Shown here: positions 42,038 through 49,573 of the stretch, one piece after another
Numbering within the stretch: position 1 is the first letter of the stretch
How the letters are laid out: each line of letters opens with the position of its first letter
Assembly: GCA_001725415.1 (NCBI GenBank)
Contig: MEGH01000014.1
Span: 1 to 64,000, forward strand
Direction of reading: 5' to 3'
DNA length: 64,000 nucleotides
Origin: Pseudonocardia sp. SCN 73-27
GTDB taxonomy: Bacteria > Actinomycetota > Actinomycetes > Mycobacteriales > Pseudonocardiaceae
Notes under the pieces: generated by a model
Seen by the model: the letters and a program-made list of their open reading frames with translations, nothing else
Database searches by the model: none
What the model was told of the DNA's origin: nothing
Program-made: the position numbers and the translations under genes

Positions 42038-43021
42038 TCAGGTTCCCTGGTAGGCCTGGGCCAGCTGGGGGACCACCGCGTCGAGTGCCGTCGGCAGGCT
42101 CAGCGGGCTGCCGAAGCCGAGCGCGGACGCCACGTCGGTGTCGAACCCACCGAGGTAGACGACGTGGCCGTTCTTCACCGCGTTCAGGCCCTGGAACAGC
42201 CGGTCGCCCGCGAGCTGCTCGCGGGTGGGCCCGAAGACGACGATCGCGTCCTTGTCGATCTCGGAGATCCGTTCCGGGCTCAGCGGCGTGGGGTCGCCCT
42301 TGCCGCCCACGTCGAGACCGAGGCCGGTGAACACCTGGGTCCGCAGGTCGTCGGTGCCGAGCTTGTAGATCTGACCGTCGATGACGAAGTCGATGCCGAG
42401 GGTCTTGCCGGCGAACCGAGGGTTGTCGGCGCGGGCCTTCGCGAACCGGGCCTCGACGTCGGCGACCGCCTGCTCGGCCTGCGCGCTGCGGCCCAGGACC
42501 TTGCCGGTCAGCCGGGTCTGGTCCTGCCAGCCCATCGCCGCGTTGTCGGCGGTGGGCTGGGCGACGACCGGCGCGATCCGCGACAGCGTGTCGTAGTCGC
42601 TCTGGGTCATGAACGAGTAGATGCCGAGGATCAGGTCCGGCTGCAGCGCGGCGACGCGTTCGACATCGATCTCGGTGCCGCCGACCTGCGGCGGGTCGGC
42701 GCCGTTGAGCGCGGCCTGCGCCCAGGGGCGCTTCGACTCGTCGTACTCGCCGATGTTGTCGCGGACACCGACCGGCACGACCCCGAGGGCGAGCGCGAAG
42801 TCGACGTCGTTGAACCCGACGGTGACGACGCGCGTCGGCTCGGCGGGGATCGTGGTCTCGCCGAAGGCGTGCCGGATGGTCACGGGGAACGTGGCGGCGC
42901 CGGGTGGCGCGGAGCCGGGTGGTGCGGTGCTGGGCTGTTCGCTGCTGGAGCAGGCGGCGAGCGCGACGGCCAGGACGGCGGTGAGCGCGGCCGCCAGCAG
43001 GCGGACGGGGGAGCGGGTCAT
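42038..43021 (-). CDS. Fe-siderophore-binding lipoprotein (FecB/FhuD-type)
   Basis: 327 residues. A lipoprotein signal peptide ends with LAACSSS. The class III periplasmic-binding fold follows: RVVTVGFNDVDFALALGVVPVGV, then ERVAALQPDLILG and the C-terminal lobe. It should capture a ferric siderophore for an ABC importer, but no permease or ATPase is in the window. ATG 43021 with GGGAGG just upstream is preferred to ATG 43033. Iron box 2 lies 44-62 nt upstream. Confidence 0.9.
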   Translation of the reverse strand: MTRSPVRLLAAALTAVLAVALAACSSSEQPSTAPPGSAPPGAATFPVTIRHAFGETTIPAEPTRVVTVGFNDVDFALALGVVPVGVRDNIGEYDESKRPWAQAALNGADPPQVGGTEIDVERVAALQPDLILGIYSFMTQSDYDTLSRIAPVVAQPTADNAAMGWQDQTRLTGKVLGRSAQAEQAVADVEARFAKARADNPRFAGKTLGIDFVIDGQIYKLGTDDLRTQVFTGLGLDVGGKGDPTPLSPERISEIDKDAIVVFGPTREQLAGDRLFQGLNAVKNGHVVYLGGFDTDVASALGFGSPLSLPTALDAVVPQLAQAYQGT

Positions 43022-43064
43022 GGGGCCTCCCATCGACGGTGAGTGGTTCGTCCCTTCCGTCCGC

Positions 43065-43083
43065 TGAAGTTAGCCTGCCCTTA
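43065..43083. promoter_or_regulatory. Iron box 2, overlapping the decarboxylase stop codon
   Basis: TGAAGTTAGCCTGCCCTTA matches 13 of 19 iron-box positions and shares AGTTAGCCTGCCCTTA with box 1. The TTA at 43081-43083 is also the TAA stop of the decarboxylase on the minus strand. It is placed to control the binding-protein gene. Confidence 0.65.
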
Positions 43084-44577
43084 TGGCTGTGGTGGCACGC
43101 AGGTCCCCCGAACCGCCGCGGCCTCGGCCCGCAGCCGGTCCCACAGGGCCTCGACGTGCGGCGCCTCCGTGGCGACGCCTCCGACGGCGATCCTGATCAC
43201 GTACCGCTGGTCGAGGACCGTGTGGGTGACGAACGCGGCACCGGAGGCGTTGACGCGTTCCAGCACGGCCCGGGTGGTCGCGTCGTCGGCGTCCCCGTCG
43301 GCCGTGGTGAACCGCAGGCACACGAGCCCGAGGGTCGGCGGCGCCGCGAGGACGACGCCCGGCTCGGCGCGCACCCGGGCAGCGAGGTCGACCGCGGCGG
43401 CGACGTGCCCGCGCAAGTGCGCCCGCAGCCCCTCCAGTCCCAGCGCGTGCACGACCGCCCACAGCTTGAGCGCCCGGAACCTCCGGCCCAGCGGCACCTG
43501 CCAGTCCCGGAAGTCGACGACCGCGCCCGACTCCGACGCGGCGTTGCGCAGGTACTCCGGCGTCACCGACAACGCCGCGGGCAGGGCCGTCGCGTCGCGC
43601 ACCCACAGCAGGGACGCGTCGAACGCCGTGAGCAGCCACTTGTGGGCGTCCGTGCAGAACGAGTCGGCCAGATCGACCCCGTCGATCACGTGCCGCAACT
43701 CGGGGCACAGCCCGGCGACACCCGCCCACGCGGCGTCGACGTGCAGCCACGCGCCGTGGGCCGCCGCCACCGGCGCGATGGCGCGGACCGGGTCGACCGC
43801 GCCCGTGCCCGTCGTCCCGACGGTCGCGCACACCAGTACGGGGCGCAGCCCGGCGGCGACGTCGGCGGCCATGGCGTCGGCGAGCGCCGCGGGCGACATG
43901 GCCTGCGTCCCCGCCACGGCGTCGACGACGCACAGCGCCCGCGCCCCCAGTCCTGCGACCCGCACAGCCTTGGCCAGCGACGAGTGCGTCTCCGCGGTGA
44001 CGTAGACGCGTTCGCGGCCGTCGACGCCCGTGTCCCGCCAGCCGGGGGCCGCGCGGTGCAGCGCGGCGAGCAGCGCCACGAGTGCCGCCGACGACGCCGA
44101 GTCCTGCACGACCCCGCCGCCCCCGCCGGCGACGGTGAACGCCGCGCAGAGACCGAGGGCGTGGGCGAACCCGTCGAGCAGGACCTGCTCGGTCTCGGTG
44201 GCGGCGGGGGAGGTGGACCAGAGCATCCCCTGGGCGCCGAGGCCGCCCGAGAGCAGGTCGCCGAGCAGCGACGCCATCGAGGCGTTGGCGGGGAAGTAGC
44301 CGAAGAACGCGGGGTGCTGCCAGTGAGTGCTGCCGGGGACGACGACGCGGTCGATCTCCCCGAGCAGCGTCTCGAGGGGCTGTGCCGCCTCGGGCAGCCG
44401 GCGGCCGGGGAACGCCGCCGCGGGTCCGGTCAGTGCCGCGGCGACGTCGCCGGGCGCAACGGGCGGGACGACCGGGAGGCCGGGCAGGGCGTCGCGGTGG
44501 TCGGCGATCCAGTCGACGAACGCGTGGCCGAGGCGGCGGAACTCCTCGGGCGTCAGGTCCCGCGCGGGCACGGTCAC
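43081..44577 (-). CDS. PLP-dependent amino-acid decarboxylase (DDC family, group II)
   Basis: 498 residues. PLP site motifs are HVDAAWAGVAGLCPELR and the Schiff-base Lys in TDAHKWLLT (~residue 310). The N-terminal THWQHPAFFGYFPANASMASLLGDLL is typical of group II decarboxylases (aromatic, glutamate or diaminobutyrate types). It makes an amine from an amino acid; the substrate cannot be read here. GTG 44577 has GGAG 8 nt upstream. It is divergent from the MFS gene, with iron box 3 between them, so it probably supplies an amine building block under iron control. Confidence 0.88.
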   Translation of the reverse strand: MTVPARDLTPEEFRRLGHAFVDWIADHRDALPGLPVVPPVAPGDVAAALTGPAAAFPGRRLPEAAQPLETLLGEIDRVVVPGSTHWQHPAFFGYFPANASMASLLGDLLSGGLGAQGMLWSTSPAATETEQVLLDGFAHALGLCAAFTVAGGGGGVVQDSASSAALVALLAALHRAAPGWRDTGVDGRERVYVTAETHSSLAKAVRVAGLGARALCVVDAVAGTQAMSPAALADAMAADVAAGLRPVLVCATVGTTGTGAVDPVRAIAPVAAAHGAWLHVDAAWAGVAGLCPELRHVIDGVDLADSFCTDAHKWLLTAFDASLLWVRDATALPAALSVTPEYLRNAASESGAVVDFRDWQVPLGRRFRALKLWAVVHALGLEGLRAHLRGHVAAAVDLAARVRAEPGVVLAAPPTLGLVCLRFTTADGDADDATTRAVLERVNASGAAFVTHTVLDQRYVIRIAVGGVATEAPHVEALWDRLRAEAAAVRGTCVPPQP

Positions 44578-44609
44578 GGTGATCACTCCGGACGGTCGAT
44601 GGTCGGCGC

Positions 44610-44628
44610 AATGGTTAGGGTTGCCAAG
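44610..44628. promoter_or_regulatory. Iron box 3 (weaker) between decarboxylase and MFS genes
   Basis: AATGGTTAGGGTTGCCAAG matches 11 of 19 iron-box positions. It touches the MFS GTG start, so binding would block the MFS promoter and probably the divergent decarboxylase promoter. Confidence 0.45.
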
Positions 44629-45815
44629 TGTCCGACACGTCCGGAGGAGCCGTCGATCCGGACGTCCCCGACGGTGCCGCCCGGCTCCGGCTGCTCCAGC
44701 TCTCCGCGCTGACCAGCACCGTCGACCGGTTCGCCATCGCGCCACTTCTCGTCGAGATCGCCCGCGGGTTCGACGCCTCGCTCGTCGCCGTCGCCGGCGT
44801 CGCCAGCGGCTACTTCCTCGCCTACGGCCTGATGCAGCTGGTCTGGGGCCTGCTCAGCGACCGGCTCGGGCGCGTCCGCGTCATGCGCGTCGCGCTCGCC
44901 GGGCTGGCCGTCGCCGGGCTCGCCTCGGTCCTCGCACCGAACCTCGCGGTGCTCGCCGTGTCGCGGGTCGTCGCCGGCGGTACCGCCGCCGCTCTCATCC
45001 CGACGACGCTCGTCTACGTCGGCGCCACCTGGCCCATTGCGGTCCGCCAACGGCCGTTGTCCGACCTGCTCGCCGCCTCGGCCGTCGGGACCGCGGTGGC
45101 GACGATCGGCGCCGGCCTCGTCGCCGAGCTCGTCGGCTGGCGGGCCGTCTTCGGGCTGACCGGCGCCGCCGCCGTCGTCCTGTGGTGGGCGCTGCGCCGC
45201 CTGCCCGAGCCCGACCGCCCCGACCCCGGGCCGCCGCTGCGACCGCTCAAGCTGGTCGTCCGGAGTGGCTGGGCCTGGGTGGTGCTGACGCTCGCGCTCG
45301 TCGAGGGTGCCGTCGCGCTCGGCACGCTCACCTACCTCGCGCCGTCGCTGCAGGACCAGGGCTGGTCGCCGGCGGTGGCGGGGCTCGTCGCCGCCGGCTA
45401 CGGCATCGGCGCCCTCGCCACCTCACGGGTGGTGCGCCGCCTCGTCGGCCGGGTGCCACCGGCCGGGCTCGCCGCCGTCGGCGGTGCCGTGCTGGCCGTC
45501 ACCTGGGTGCCGACGACGATCTCCGTGACCGTCGTGACCGTGCTCGCGTCGGGCCTGCTGCTCGGTATCGCGTGGGCGTTCCTGCACACCACGCTGCAGA
45601 CGTGGGCCACCGAGGTCGTGCCGCAGGCCCGGGCCGCGGCCGTCGCCCTCTTCGTGACGGTCCTGTTCCTCGGCAGCTCCGTCGGCACCGCGGTCGTCGC
45701 CCCGCTGGCCGACGCCGGCGCGTTCGGCACCGTCTTCACGATCGCGCTGGTGGTGTCGGTGCCGCTCGCGGTCGTCGCCGTCATCGCCCGGGCCCGCTAC
45801 GCGCGGGTCGCGTGA
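44628..45815 (+). CDS. MFS exporter in the iron locus
   Basis: 395 residues with 12 membrane segments and motif A-like GLLSDRLGRVRVMRVALAG. It belongs to the EntS/DHA1-like exporters by general pattern. Position between iron boxes and biosynthetic genes suggests export of the small molecule made here. GTG 44628 directly follows iron box 3; with so short a leader the mRNA may be leaderless. Confidence 0.82.
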   Translation: MSDTSGGAVDPDVPDGAARLRLLQLSALTSTVDRFAIAPLLVEIARGFDASLVAVAGVASGYFLAYGLMQLVWGLLSDRLGRVRVMRVALAGLAVAGLASVLAPNLAVLAVSRVVAGGTAAALIPTTLVYVGATWPIAVRQRPLSDLLAASAVGTAVATIGAGLVAELVGWRAVFGLTGAAAVVLWWALRRLPEPDRPDPGPPLRPLKLVVRSGWAWVVLTLALVEGAVALGTLTYLAPSLQDQGWSPAVAGLVAAGYGIGALATSRVVRRLVGRVPPAGLAAVGGAVLAVTWVPTTISVTVVTVLASGLLLGIAWAFLHTTLQTWATEVVPQARAAAVALFVTVLFLGSSVGTAVVAPLADAGAFGTVFTIALVVSVPLAVVAVIARARYARVA

Positions 45816-45870
45816 TCCGGGTGGGGCGTCTCACGACGTGACCCGCGCCCGGGTCCGGCAGAGTGGCCCC

Positions 45871-46626
45871 ATGATCGCAGCACAGAACGAGCGCAGGGTG
45901 GCGCTCGTCACGGGCGGCTCCCGCGGGATCGGACTCGACATCGCGCGCCGTCTCGCCGGGGAGGGCTTCGCCGTCACCGTCGCCGCCCGCAAGGAGGCCG
46001 GTGTCGCCGCCGCCGTTGCGCATATCGAGGACGAGACCGGGGCACCCGCGTTCGGCGTCGCCGCCGACATGGCCGACGAGGGCGCCCTCGGCAGGCTCGC
46101 CGCGCAGCACACCGACCGCTTCGGGCGCCTCGACGTCCTCGTCCTCGCCGCCGGGCTCGGCGCCGAGGAGCCCGTCGCCGCGATCCGCACGAAGGCCTAC
46201 GACCTCCAGATGAACGTGAACCTGCGCGCGCCCGTGCTGCTCGTGCGCGAGCTGCTGCCGCTGCTGCGCACGACAGCCGCCGCGCACCCGGAGCGCGGCA
46301 GCCGCGTCGTGGCGCTCTCGTCGATCACCGGTGTCGCCGCCGAGGCAGGTCTCTCGGTCTACGGCGCGACGAAGGCGGCGTTGCTCTCGTTCTGCGAGAC
46401 GTTGTCGCTCGAGGAATCCGGGAACGGCGTGAACGCAACCGCCGTGGCCCCCGGATACGTCGACACCGACATGACGTCACATCTGCACGGACGGATCGAA
46501 CGCGAGTCGATGCTGGGGGTCTCCGACGTCAGCGAAATGGTGCTCGGGCTGACGCGACTCTCGGCTCGCGCGGTGGTGCCGAGCATCGTGATCAGTCGAG
46601 CAGGTTCACAGCTCTGGCGCGCCTGA
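45871..46626 (+). CDS. SDR-family oxidoreductase
   Basis: 251 residues. TGGSRGIGLDIARRLAGEGF (cofactor site), VLAAGLGAEEPV, Ser in VVALSSITGVAAEAG and YGATKAAL. It is a classical SDR with an NAD(P)H site. The substrate is unknown. It lies 55 nt after the MFS gene on the same strand, so it could be part of the iron locus, but no iron box precedes it. ATG 45871 gives the family-length protein. Confidence 0.85.
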   Translation: MIAAQNERRVALVTGGSRGIGLDIARRLAGEGFAVTVAARKEAGVAAAVAHIEDETGAPAFGVAADMADEGALGRLAAQHTDRFGRLDVLVLAAGLGAEEPVAAIRTKAYDLQMNVNLRAPVLLVRELLPLLRTTAAAHPERGSRVVALSSITGVAAEAGLSVYGATKAALLSFCETLSLEESGNGVNATAVAPGYVDTDMTSHLHGRIERESMLGVSDVSEMVLGLTRLSARAVVPSIVISRAGSQLWRA

Positions 46627-46719
46627 GAACGTGACCGCCGGTAACACCCACGTACCGCGGATCGGTATTTGCTCGGTGAATGAGACGTACCGGTGCGCCG
46701 ATGTGTGCGCCGGATCGGT

Positions 46720-47046
46720 TCAGTGGTTCTTGCGGTAGGCCTCGAGAACATTGGTGGGGATCCGGCCGCGCTCGGAGATCTTCATACCCTGCCCGAGGGC
46801 CCATTCGCGGACCGCCTGGTTCTGCTCACGGTCGGACGTGGGCCGCGCCACGCTCGACCCCGAACGCCGCGACGGAGCACGACGTGCGGCATTGATGAAC
46901 GGGTCGAGAGCAGCACGCAGACGCTTCACGTTCGCGGAGGACAGGTCGATCTCGTAGGACTTCCCGTCGAGGGCGAACTCGACCTGCTCGTCGGCCTCGG
47001 AGCCGTCGAGGTCGTCCACCAGCGTCACCGTCGTCTGCTTCGCCAC
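46720..47046 (-). CDS. lsr2: Lsr2 nucleoid-associated xenogeneic silencer
   Basis: 108 residues, the usual Lsr2 length. The N-terminal dimerisation domain is AKQTTVTLVDDLDGSEADEQ to DPFINAARR. The C-terminal DNA-binding domain has the AT-hook-like RGR (93-95) in SERGRIPTNVLEAYR. It bridges AT-rich DNA and silences foreign genes. GTG 47046 follows AAGGG by 7 nt. A long upstream gap and a small upstream ORF suggest complex control. Confidence 0.95.
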   Translation of the reverse strand: MAKQTTVTLVDDLDGSEADEQVEFALDGKSYEIDLSSANVKRLRAALDPFINAARRAPSRRSGSSVARPTSDREQNQAVREWALGQGMKISERGRIPTNVLEAYRKNH

Positions 47047-47056
47047 GGGTAACCCT

Positions 47057-47128
47057 TCACGATGTAACAGGGCATGCAGACAACTCCGGGCGGAACGGGG
47101 TTTCCAACGGAGTGCTGTGCATGCGCAT
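47057..47128 (-). CDS. Possible 23-aa upstream ORF in the lsr2 leader
   Basis: ATG 47128 begins MRMHSTPLETPF and ends ELSACPVTS, 10 nt before lsr2. GAGGAAGAAA lies 3-12 nt upstream of the ATG, one of the better ribosome-binding sites in this area. No family is recognised; it may be a translated leader. Confidence 0.35.
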   Translation of the reverse strand: MRMHSTPLETPFRPELSACPVTS

Positions 47129-47377
47129 GATTTCTTCCTCGGGTAATCGTAATGGAGTCCGCTGCCGAATGTCGAATGGGGGTCGGCCCGACTCGCCGAG
47201 TCCTGAGTGCGCGTGGCCGGCATCCGTGCGGAGCGCGACTGTTCTGTACCGCGTTCCCGCAGGAAGTCACCCGGTGCGCGGCACAGAACACCCCGCGTAC
47301 CGGAGGTGTGCCGCGTCACGCGCACCGAGCGCATCCGGCTAATCCGGATGAATGGCGGCGCGGACCCCGGGAAAGGG
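47129..47377. other. Non-coding region upstream of lsr2
   Basis: No convincing gene is present. It holds the lsr2 promoter region on the minus strand and, at 47332-47350, the terminator-like hairpin of the preceding gene. The part near 47130-47160 is locally AT-richer than the surroundings. Confidence 0.4.
47332..47350 (-). terminator. Hairpin downstream of the metallo-hydrolase gene
   Basis: CATCCGG-CTAAT-CCGGATG is a 7-bp stem with a 5-nt loop, starting 27 nt after the minus-strand stop at 47378. Confidence 0.5.
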
Positions 47378-48505
47378 TCAGCCGATCGTGGTCCACCAGT
47401 CGTCGATGCGCGGCGGGTCGAGCAGGTCCACACGTTGTCCCGGGCGCGGCACGACCAGCGGGATTCCCGCCGATTGCGCCGCACGTGACAGCCGCCGCAC
47501 GGGCTCGGACCAGCCGTGGAATGCGAGGTTGAACGTCGCCCAGTGGACGGGGACGAGTAATCCGCCGCACAGATCGGCGTGTGCGCGAACGGATTCCTCC
47601 GGGTTCATGTGGATGTCGGGCCAGCTCGCGTCGTATGCGCCCACGGGCAACAAGGTGGCGTCGAACGGGCCGAAGCGGACACCGGCGTCGGCGAATGCCG
47701 TGGTGTATCCGGTGTCGCCGCCGAAGTAGACACGCCGCGTCGGTCCCGCGATCGCCCACGATGCCCATTGCGTCGTGTTGCGCGCGAACAACCGTCCCGA
47801 GAAGTGCCGTGCCCGCGCACACGTGATCTCCAGGCCTGCGACATCCGTCGCGGCGTCCCAGTCGAGCTCACGGACCCGGTCGTCCGGGACGCCCCAGCGC
47901 CGCAGGTGTGCGCCGATCCCCAGCGGCACCACGAACACCGCCGACGTCCCCCGCGCCAGCCGCACCACCGTCGCCATGTCGAGGTGGTCGTAGTGGTCGT
48001 GCGACACCACGACGACGTCGACCGGCGGCAGCGACTCCAGCGGCACCGGCACCGGGTGCAGCCGCCGCGGTCCGACCCGCGACGACGGCGACACCCGTTC
48101 GCCCCACACCGGGTCGGCCAGCACACGGACCCCGTCGACCTCCAGCAGCGCCGACGAGTGTCCGAACCAGGTCACCGCCAGCTCGCCCGCCCGGGCAGGG
48201 GCCGGCTCGTCGACCAGCGGGACAGGGCCCGACGGCGTGCCCAGCGACCCGCGCGTCGCCACCTTCACCAGCAGCGACCGGACGCTGCCCGGCGCGATCT
48301 GCACACCCGGCTCGGCGTTGGCGAACCGGCCGTCGCGGGCGTGCGGGGACGACGCCGCGCGAGCGCGCAGCTCCGCGTCGGGCGCGCCCACCGCGAGCGG
48401 GACCCCGCGGGCGGCGCGGACGGTGCGGGCAGCCCCGACGAGCAGGCCACCGACGAGCAGTGTTCGGACGACGGCCGGCACCGGCCGGCGACGCGCGGGG
48501 GTCAC
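47378..48505 (-). CDS. Metallo-beta-lactamase-fold hydrolase (NAPE-PLD/UlaG-like)
   Basis: 375 residues. An N-terminal hydrophobic segment may anchor or export it. The metal site is HDHYDHLD, with further ligands in RHFSGR, FGGDTGYTTAF and VHWATFNLAFH. The layout TWFGHSSALLEVDG to PVWGERVSPSSRVGPRR matches the NAPE-PLD-like group of lipid or phosphodiester hydrolases. The substrate is unknown. GTG 48505 is chosen at the start of the hydrophobic leader; the open frame continues upstream over antisense sequence. Confidence 0.85.
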   Translation of the reverse strand: MTPARRRPVPAVVRTLLVGGLLVGAARTVRAARGVPLAVGAPDAELRARAASSPHARDGRFANAEPGVQIAPGSVRSLLVKVATRGSLGTPSGPVPLVDEPAPARAGELAVTWFGHSSALLEVDGVRVLADPVWGERVSPSSRVGPRRLHPVPVPLESLPPVDVVVVSHDHYDHLDMATVVRLARGTSAVFVVPLGIGAHLRRWGVPDDRVRELDWDAATDVAGLEITCARARHFSGRLFARNTTQWASWAIAGPTRRVYFGGDTGYTTAFADAGVRFGPFDATLLPVGAYDASWPDIHMNPEESVRAHADLCGGLLVPVHWATFNLAFHGWSEPVRRLSRAAQSAGIPLVVPRPGQRVDLLDPPRIDDWWTTIG

Positions 48506-48546
48506 GCGGATCAGCCTACGGACGCGCGACCCGCGGGCCGCGGCCG

Positions 48547-49299
48547 TCAGCGGCCACCGACGCTCACGGCGATCTCGCCGCCCAGCCGGAAACCCCCCGT
48601 CAGCGGGAGCCGGTCGCCCGACCAGAACCGGCCCGGGTCGTACCAGTTCGGGCGGCGCTCGGAGTCGAGCAGCCCCATCTCCTCGTAGGTCACCGCGACG
48701 ACCTCCGCGCAGTACGCGGTCTCCAGGCCGGGCTCGGCGAGCGCCACGTCCGGGGCAGCGCCGTCGAGGGCGTCGGTGTCCGCGTAGGTACGGCGCAGCA
48801 CGTCGAGCACCCGGCCCTGCACCAGGTCGCGCAGCGTGGCCGTGGCCTCGTCGCGGGCCCGCGCCACCGCCTTCGCCGCACCCGGCATCCGCCCGCGTGC
48901 CCACCGCGTCGCGAGCCGCGCCGTCGACGGGAACGGGGTGCCGTCCAGGCGCGCCACCGTCCGAAGCGCCGCGTCCTCGTGCTCCCGGCCGAGCATCGGC
49001 TCCAGCTGCCGCAGCCAGGCCCGCTGCCCGTACCGCTCGTGCCAGGTGACGACGGCATCGCGCAGGTCGTGCAGCTGCACACCCCGCTGGTGGCGGCCCG
49101 TCCACACGTCGGGCAACGACCTGCCCAGCTCGGCGTGCCACATCAGCGGCGGCAGGTCCTCCACCACGATCGCCATCCCGACGTGGTTGACCGGCGAGTT
49201 CGTGAGGTTCTGGATCGCGCGGTCGGCGCCGCTGCGGCCCCGGAACAGCCACACGTCCCCGGTGCGGGTCAGGTCGACGGCGCTGCCGAGGGAGATCAT
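48547..49299 (-). CDS. YiiX-like permuted NlpC/P60 family protein
   Basis: About 250 residues. GDVWLFRGRSGADRAIQ followed by SPVNHVGMAIV carries the candidate His, and AYCAEVVAVTYEEMGLL carries the candidate Cys. This His-before-Cys order is that of YiiX-type permuted papain-like amidases. The start is uncertain: ATG 49299 gives MISLGSAVDL, while ATG 49347 would start on the opposite strand of the next gene's start codon. It lies 41 nt upstream of the metallo-hydrolase on the same strand. Confidence 0.72.
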   Translation of the reverse strand: MISLGSAVDLTRTGDVWLFRGRSGADRAIQNLTNSPVNHVGMAIVVEDLPPLMWHAELGRSLPDVWTGRHQRGVQLHDLRDAVVTWHERYGQRAWLRQLEPMLGREHEDAALRTVARLDGTPFPSTARLATRWARGRMPGAAKAVARARDEATATLRDLVQGRVLDVLRRTYADTDALDGAAPDVALAEPGLETAYCAEVVAVTYEEMGLLDSERRPNWYDPGRFWSGDRLPLTGGFRLGGEIAVSVGGR

Positions 49300-49345
49300 G
49301 GTGCCGGTCACGGCCGCATACCCTAGGGCCCGGAGGTGTCGATCC

Positions 49346-49528
49346 ATGCGCTGGTGGAAGTGGGCAGGACTGGCCGGGCTCGCCGGGGTGGCCGCGACGG
49401 GCGTCGTCGCGGCACGTGACGAACGGCGGCGCCGCGCCTACACCCCCGACGAGATCCGGGAGCGGCTGCAGGCCCGCGTCGCCGAGGCCGTGGAGAGGGA
49501 CCCATCGGAGACCCCGCCGGAACGGTGA
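49346..49528 (+). CDS. Small single-TM anchored protein (60 aa)
   Basis: 60 residues: MRWWKWAGLAGLAGVAATG forms one membrane segment or signal anchor, followed by a charged helix (YTPDEIRERLQARVAEAVER). GGAGG at 49331-49335 supports ATG 49346. No family is recognised. It is divergent from the YiiX-like gene and ends 45 nt before the acyl-CoA ligase. Confidence 0.65.
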   Translation: MRWWKWAGLAGLAGVAATGVVAARDERRRRAYTPDEIRERLQARVAEAVERDPSETPPER

Positions 49529-49573
49529 GGATCACATCCGGCAGGGGCCCGCGATTCTGGCAGTGTCCGGAGG

